Below, in pieces: positions 61,461 to 64,000 of a stretch of 64,000 nt of DNA (position 1 is the first letter of the stretch; every line of letters starts with the position of its first letter). The stretch is from Microbacterium luteum. GTDB taxonomy: Bacteria; Actinomycetota; Actinomycetes; Actinomycetales; Microbacteriaceae. Below the pieces are notes generated by a model, which was not told the origin of the DNA, searched no databases, and saw only the letters and a list, made by a program, of their open reading frames with translations. The stretch covers positions 434,001-498,000 of the forward strand of contig NZ_CP063814.1 in the NCBI RefSeq assembly GCF_015277875.1, read 5' to 3'. The position numbers were made by a program, and so were the translations under genes.

Positions 61461-63962
61461 GTGGGCACGGACGCGACGCAGCTGCATCAGCGCGCCGTCG
61501 CGCAGTGCATCGACGGCCGCTTCGCGGCGGCGCAGCGCACGCTCGACCGGGCCGAGCGCCTGACCGGCGACCGCGACCTGCTCGCGCGCATCGCCGGAAC
61601 CCGCGCCATCGCCCTGCAGCGCACCGGCCGCCCCGTCGCGGCAGAAGAGGTGCTGCAGAACGCTCTCGCCCAGCCGGGACTCAGCCCGCACACGGAGTCC
61701 ATCCTGCTCGGCCAGCTCGGCGGTCTCGCCACCTACAACGGACGACTCGACGATGGCGAACGCTGGCTCGGCGATGCCATCGACCGGCTGAGCGACGATC
61801 CCGTCGCCGCGTCCCGCATCCGCATGAACCGCAGTCTGGTGCGCATGCAGCAGCGGCGTCTGGCCGAGGCGGCGGATGACCTGTCGGCGGCGGTGTCGGT
61901 GTTCGCCGAGCACGGGCTCGCCACCGACGCGGCGCAGGCGCGTCACAATCTCGGATACACCGCGCTGCTGCGCGGCGACCTGGTCCGCGCGCTGCGAGAG
62001 ATGACAGACGCGCGATCGGATGCTGCGACCTCACCCGTCGCCGAAGCGATCGGCGACATGGACCGCGCCGAGGTGTTCCGGGACGCGGGGCTCACGACCG
62101 AGGCAGAGGAGCTGTTCCGGCACGCCGCGGCGATCTTCGGCGCGCGCCGCATGCCGCAGTCGCGAGCCGAGGCGGAGTTCCACCTCGCGAGATCGCTGCT
62201 CGCACACGACGGTGCGGCCTCAGCGCGGGTCGCCGCAGACGCCGCGCGACGGTTCCGGGCACTGGGTAACGACGCGTGGGCCGCCCGCGCCGAAGCGGTG
62301 CGCCTGCGGGCGCGCCTCGCGGAGAGACGGCCGGGCTCCGGGAATCAGCACCGGCCTCCCGCCCCGGCAGCGGCGGAAGATGTCGCGGCGTCGCTCGTCG
62401 TTCACGGCTTCCGCAGCGAGGCGGTCGCACTTCGCATCGCCGTCGCACGTGCCGCCGTGCGTGCGGGCGACCCGTCCGCCCCGGCGCCGCGGGTGCCGGC
62501 ATCCGCTCCGATGGACCTGCGGCTGCTCTCCGACGAACTCAAGGCCACCCGCGCGGCCGCACGCGGACGCCCGACCGAAGCCCGCCGACACGCGGCGGCG
62601 GGGCTGGATCGCCTCGGAGCGTGGCAGAGCTCGTTCGGCAGCATCGATCTGCAGACCTCGGTCGCCATGCACGGGGCGAGCCTCGTCTTCGCCGGGCTGC
62701 GTTCGGCGGTGAGCTCGCGCGCGCCCGAGGTGGTCTTCGAATGGTCCGAGCGCGCACGGCATCTGAGCCAGCAGGTCGTTCCGCTGCGGCCGCCTCCGGA
62801 CCCGCAGCTGGCCGACGCGCTCGCCGAGCTTCGCATGCTCCGTGCGGAGAATCCCGCCCGCGACTGGCTCTCCAGCCCTCGCGCGGCACAGTTGCGTGAC
62901 CTCGCCCGCGAGCGGCAGTGGACATCTGTCGGCGCGTCTCGCATCGACGCGCGGGTCGACCTCGCGACGCTCTGCGACGGCCTCACCGCCGACACCGCGC
63001 TGCTCGCCTACGTCTACACGGGGCGCGAGATCGTCGCCGTCGTGTGCGATGGCTCCCACGCCGAGATCGTGTCCCTCGGCGACGGCGACGAGGTGCGCGA
63101 CCTGCAGAAGGGGCTGCGCGCCGATCTCGATGTCGCTGCGGCGGTGCGCACGGGGCCGATGGCGGCGGTCGTGCGCCGGTCTCTCGACGCGCGACTGGCC
63201 GCCCTGTCGGCCGCCCTCCTCGACGGGCCGCTCCGGCAGACCTCCGCCCGCCGCCTCGTGGTCACCGCGCCGGGACTCCTGAACGCCATCCCGTGGGCGA
63301 TGCTGCCCGGCATGCGCGGGCGTGTGTTCACCCTGGCCGCGTCGGCCTCGCAGTGGCTGCATCGGCGTGAGGCCGTGGAGCCCGCCGTCGCGCCGACCGT
63401 GGAGCCCGCCGTCGCTCCGGCGGCACCGCTGAGCGCGGGGTTCGCAGTCGGGCCACGCGTCGCGCGCGGCGGAGAGGAAGCCCGAGTGGGCGCCTCAGCC
63501 TGGTCCGGTGCCCCCGTCATCGACGGCGGCGCCGCCACCGTTCAGGCGATCACCGACCTGGCCGGCGAGGTCGACGTACTCCACGTCGCCGCGCACGGCC
63601 GTCACGCGGTGGACAACCCGATGTTCTCCGGTCTCGAACTCGCCGACGGCGCCCTCTTCGGCTACGACATCGATCAGGTCTCCCGTGTGCCCGCGACGGT
63701 CGTGCTGTCGGCGTGTGAGGTTGGTCGATCGTCCGTGCGATGGGGCGAGGAGGCGATCGGCATGGCGCGGGTGTGGCTCCACGCCGGGTCGGCATCCGTC
63801 ATCGCCGCGCCCGTCGTCGTGGCTGACGACATCGCGTGCGAGCTGCTCGGCTCGATGCACGCCGAGCTCGCTAGCGGCCTCGCGCCGGCTGAAGCGCTCG
63901 CAGCCGCATCCGCTCGGCTCGACATGGTCTCGCCCTTCCAAGCGCACGGTACCGGATTCTGA
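61461..63962 (+). CDS. TPR-CHAT (caspase-like) protease
   Basis: An 833-residue protein. Residues about 1-200 contain TPR-like helices (AAQRTLDRAERLTGDRDLLARI, AVSVFAEHGLATDAAQARHNLG, LRGDLVRALREMTDARSD). A long helical middle follows, then a C-terminal CHAT domain with LHVAAHGRHAVDNPMFSGL (catalytic His712) and TVVLSACEVGRS (catalytic Cys752). CHAT proteases relate to caspases and separase; in type III-E CRISPR a TPR-CHAT protease cleaves a sigma-regulating partner. The GTG at 61461 was chosen; a CATGAT -10-like box lies 6 bases upstream. It is the last gene before the window ends. Confidence 0.9.
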   Translation: MGTDATQLHQRAVAQCIDGRFAAAQRTLDRAERLTGDRDLLARIAGTRAIALQRTGRPVAAEEVLQNALAQPGLSPHTESILLGQLGGLATYNGRLDDGERWLGDAIDRLSDDPVAASRIRMNRSLVRMQQRRLAEAADDLSAAVSVFAEHGLATDAAQARHNLGYTALLRGDLVRALREMTDARSDAATSPVAEAIGDMDRAEVFRDAGLTTEAEELFRHAAAIFGARRMPQSRAEAEFHLARSLLAHDGAASARVAADAARRFRALGNDAWAARAEAVRLRARLAERRPGSGNQHRPPAPAAAEDVAASLVVHGFRSEAVALRIAVARAAVRAGDPSAPAPRVPASAPMDLRLLSDELKATRAAARGRPTEARRHAAAGLDRLGAWQSSFGSIDLQTSVAMHGASLVFAGLRSAVSSRAPEVVFEWSERARHLSQQVVPLRPPPDPQLADALAELRMLRAENPARDWLSSPRAAQLRDLARERQWTSVGASRIDARVDLATLCDGLTADTALLAYVYTGREIVAVVCDGSHAEIVSLGDGDEVRDLQKGLRADLDVAAAVRTGPMAAVVRRSLDARLAALSAALLDGPLRQTSARRLVVTAPGLLNAIPWAMLPGMRGRVFTLAASASQWLHRREAVEPAVAPTVEPAVAPAAPLSAGFAVGPRVARGGEEARVGASAWSGAPVIDGGAATVQAITDLAGEVDVLHVAAHGRHAVDNPMFSGLELADGALFGYDIDQVSRVPATVVLSACEVGRSSVRWGEEAIGMARVWLHAGSASVIAAPVVVADDIACELLGSMHAELASGLAPAEALAAASARLDMVSPFQAHGTGF

Positions 63963-64000
63963 GCTGAGACGGCGACGGCCCGCGACCGAGACCGCGACCG

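Noticed and set aside
58566..63962. Type III-E CRISPR (Craspase) locus.
   Set aside because: There is a TPR-CHAT protease and a sigma factor, but no gRAMP effector, no array and no Csx30/31-like gene in the window.

Overview
The window is about 64 kb of very GC-rich chromosomal DNA from an actinobacterium, most likely a member of the Microbacteriaceae close to Microbacterium. This rests on the codon bias, the many GTG starts, three copies of the small DUF7882 family, and gene types typical of that group (VIT family, DUF421, treXYZ, ROK/LacI-controlled sugar loci). No rRNA, tRNA, CRISPR array, insertion sequence or prophage was seen. Genes are dense on both strands and no gap exceeds 300 bases; the longest (269 bases) lies between xylA and xylB and is full of repeats.

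Layout. 1-2.0 kb: a sugar dehydrogenase and lactonase pair. 2.0-6.0 kb: MFS permease, a muralytic-like secreted protein and a P1B-type metal ATPase. 6.0-8.9 kb: a DGPF/YCII protein with its ECF42-type sigma factor, a VIT-family transporter and a thioredoxin; the sigma factor carries a frameshift and the thioredoxin an in-frame amber codon. 8.9-25.4 kb: transport and stress genes (membrane-anchored hydrolase, true formylglycine-generating enzyme, NhaA-DsbA fusion, ChrA, two-gene DUF7882 unit, DUF421, CPA antiporter, Mn catalase, FUSC protein, aquaporin-like channel, SLC13/TrkA-C permease, DHA2 exporter with TetR regulator).

25.5-41.8 kb is a carbohydrate block: an epimerase-like oxidoreductase, a LacI regulator divergent from an Idh-ThuA-Idh operon, a GH3 glycosidase with a three-gene sugar ABC transporter and its own divergent LacI regulator, then a ROK repressor divergent from xylA and followed by xylB. 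Together these suggest import and hydrolysis of xylo- or gluco-oligosaccharides and entry of xylose into the pentose phosphate pathway.

42-50 kb holds a LuxR-type regulator with a methyltransferase, a second ThuA-like protein, a siderophore-interacting flavoprotein, a coiled-coil protein, a small alarmone synthetase and a Kef-like antiporter. 50.3-56.8 kb is the trehalose operon treX(glgX)-treY-treZ. 56.9-58.5 kb has a TspO-like protein and a class I amidotransferase.

The most interesting locus is 58.6-64.0 kb: an ECF-like sigma factor, a small acidic protein ending in a carboxypeptidase-regulatory-like beta domain, a cytoplasmic subtilisin with seven perfect NPYGST repeats, and a TPR-CHAT (caspase-like) protease. 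This looks like a compact two-protease signalling or immunity device. The window ends just after the CHAT gene, so further members may lie beyond it.

A recurring regulatory pattern is a TAnnnT -10 hexamer 6-7 bases before the start codon, which indicates leaderless transcripts and helped choose many starts.
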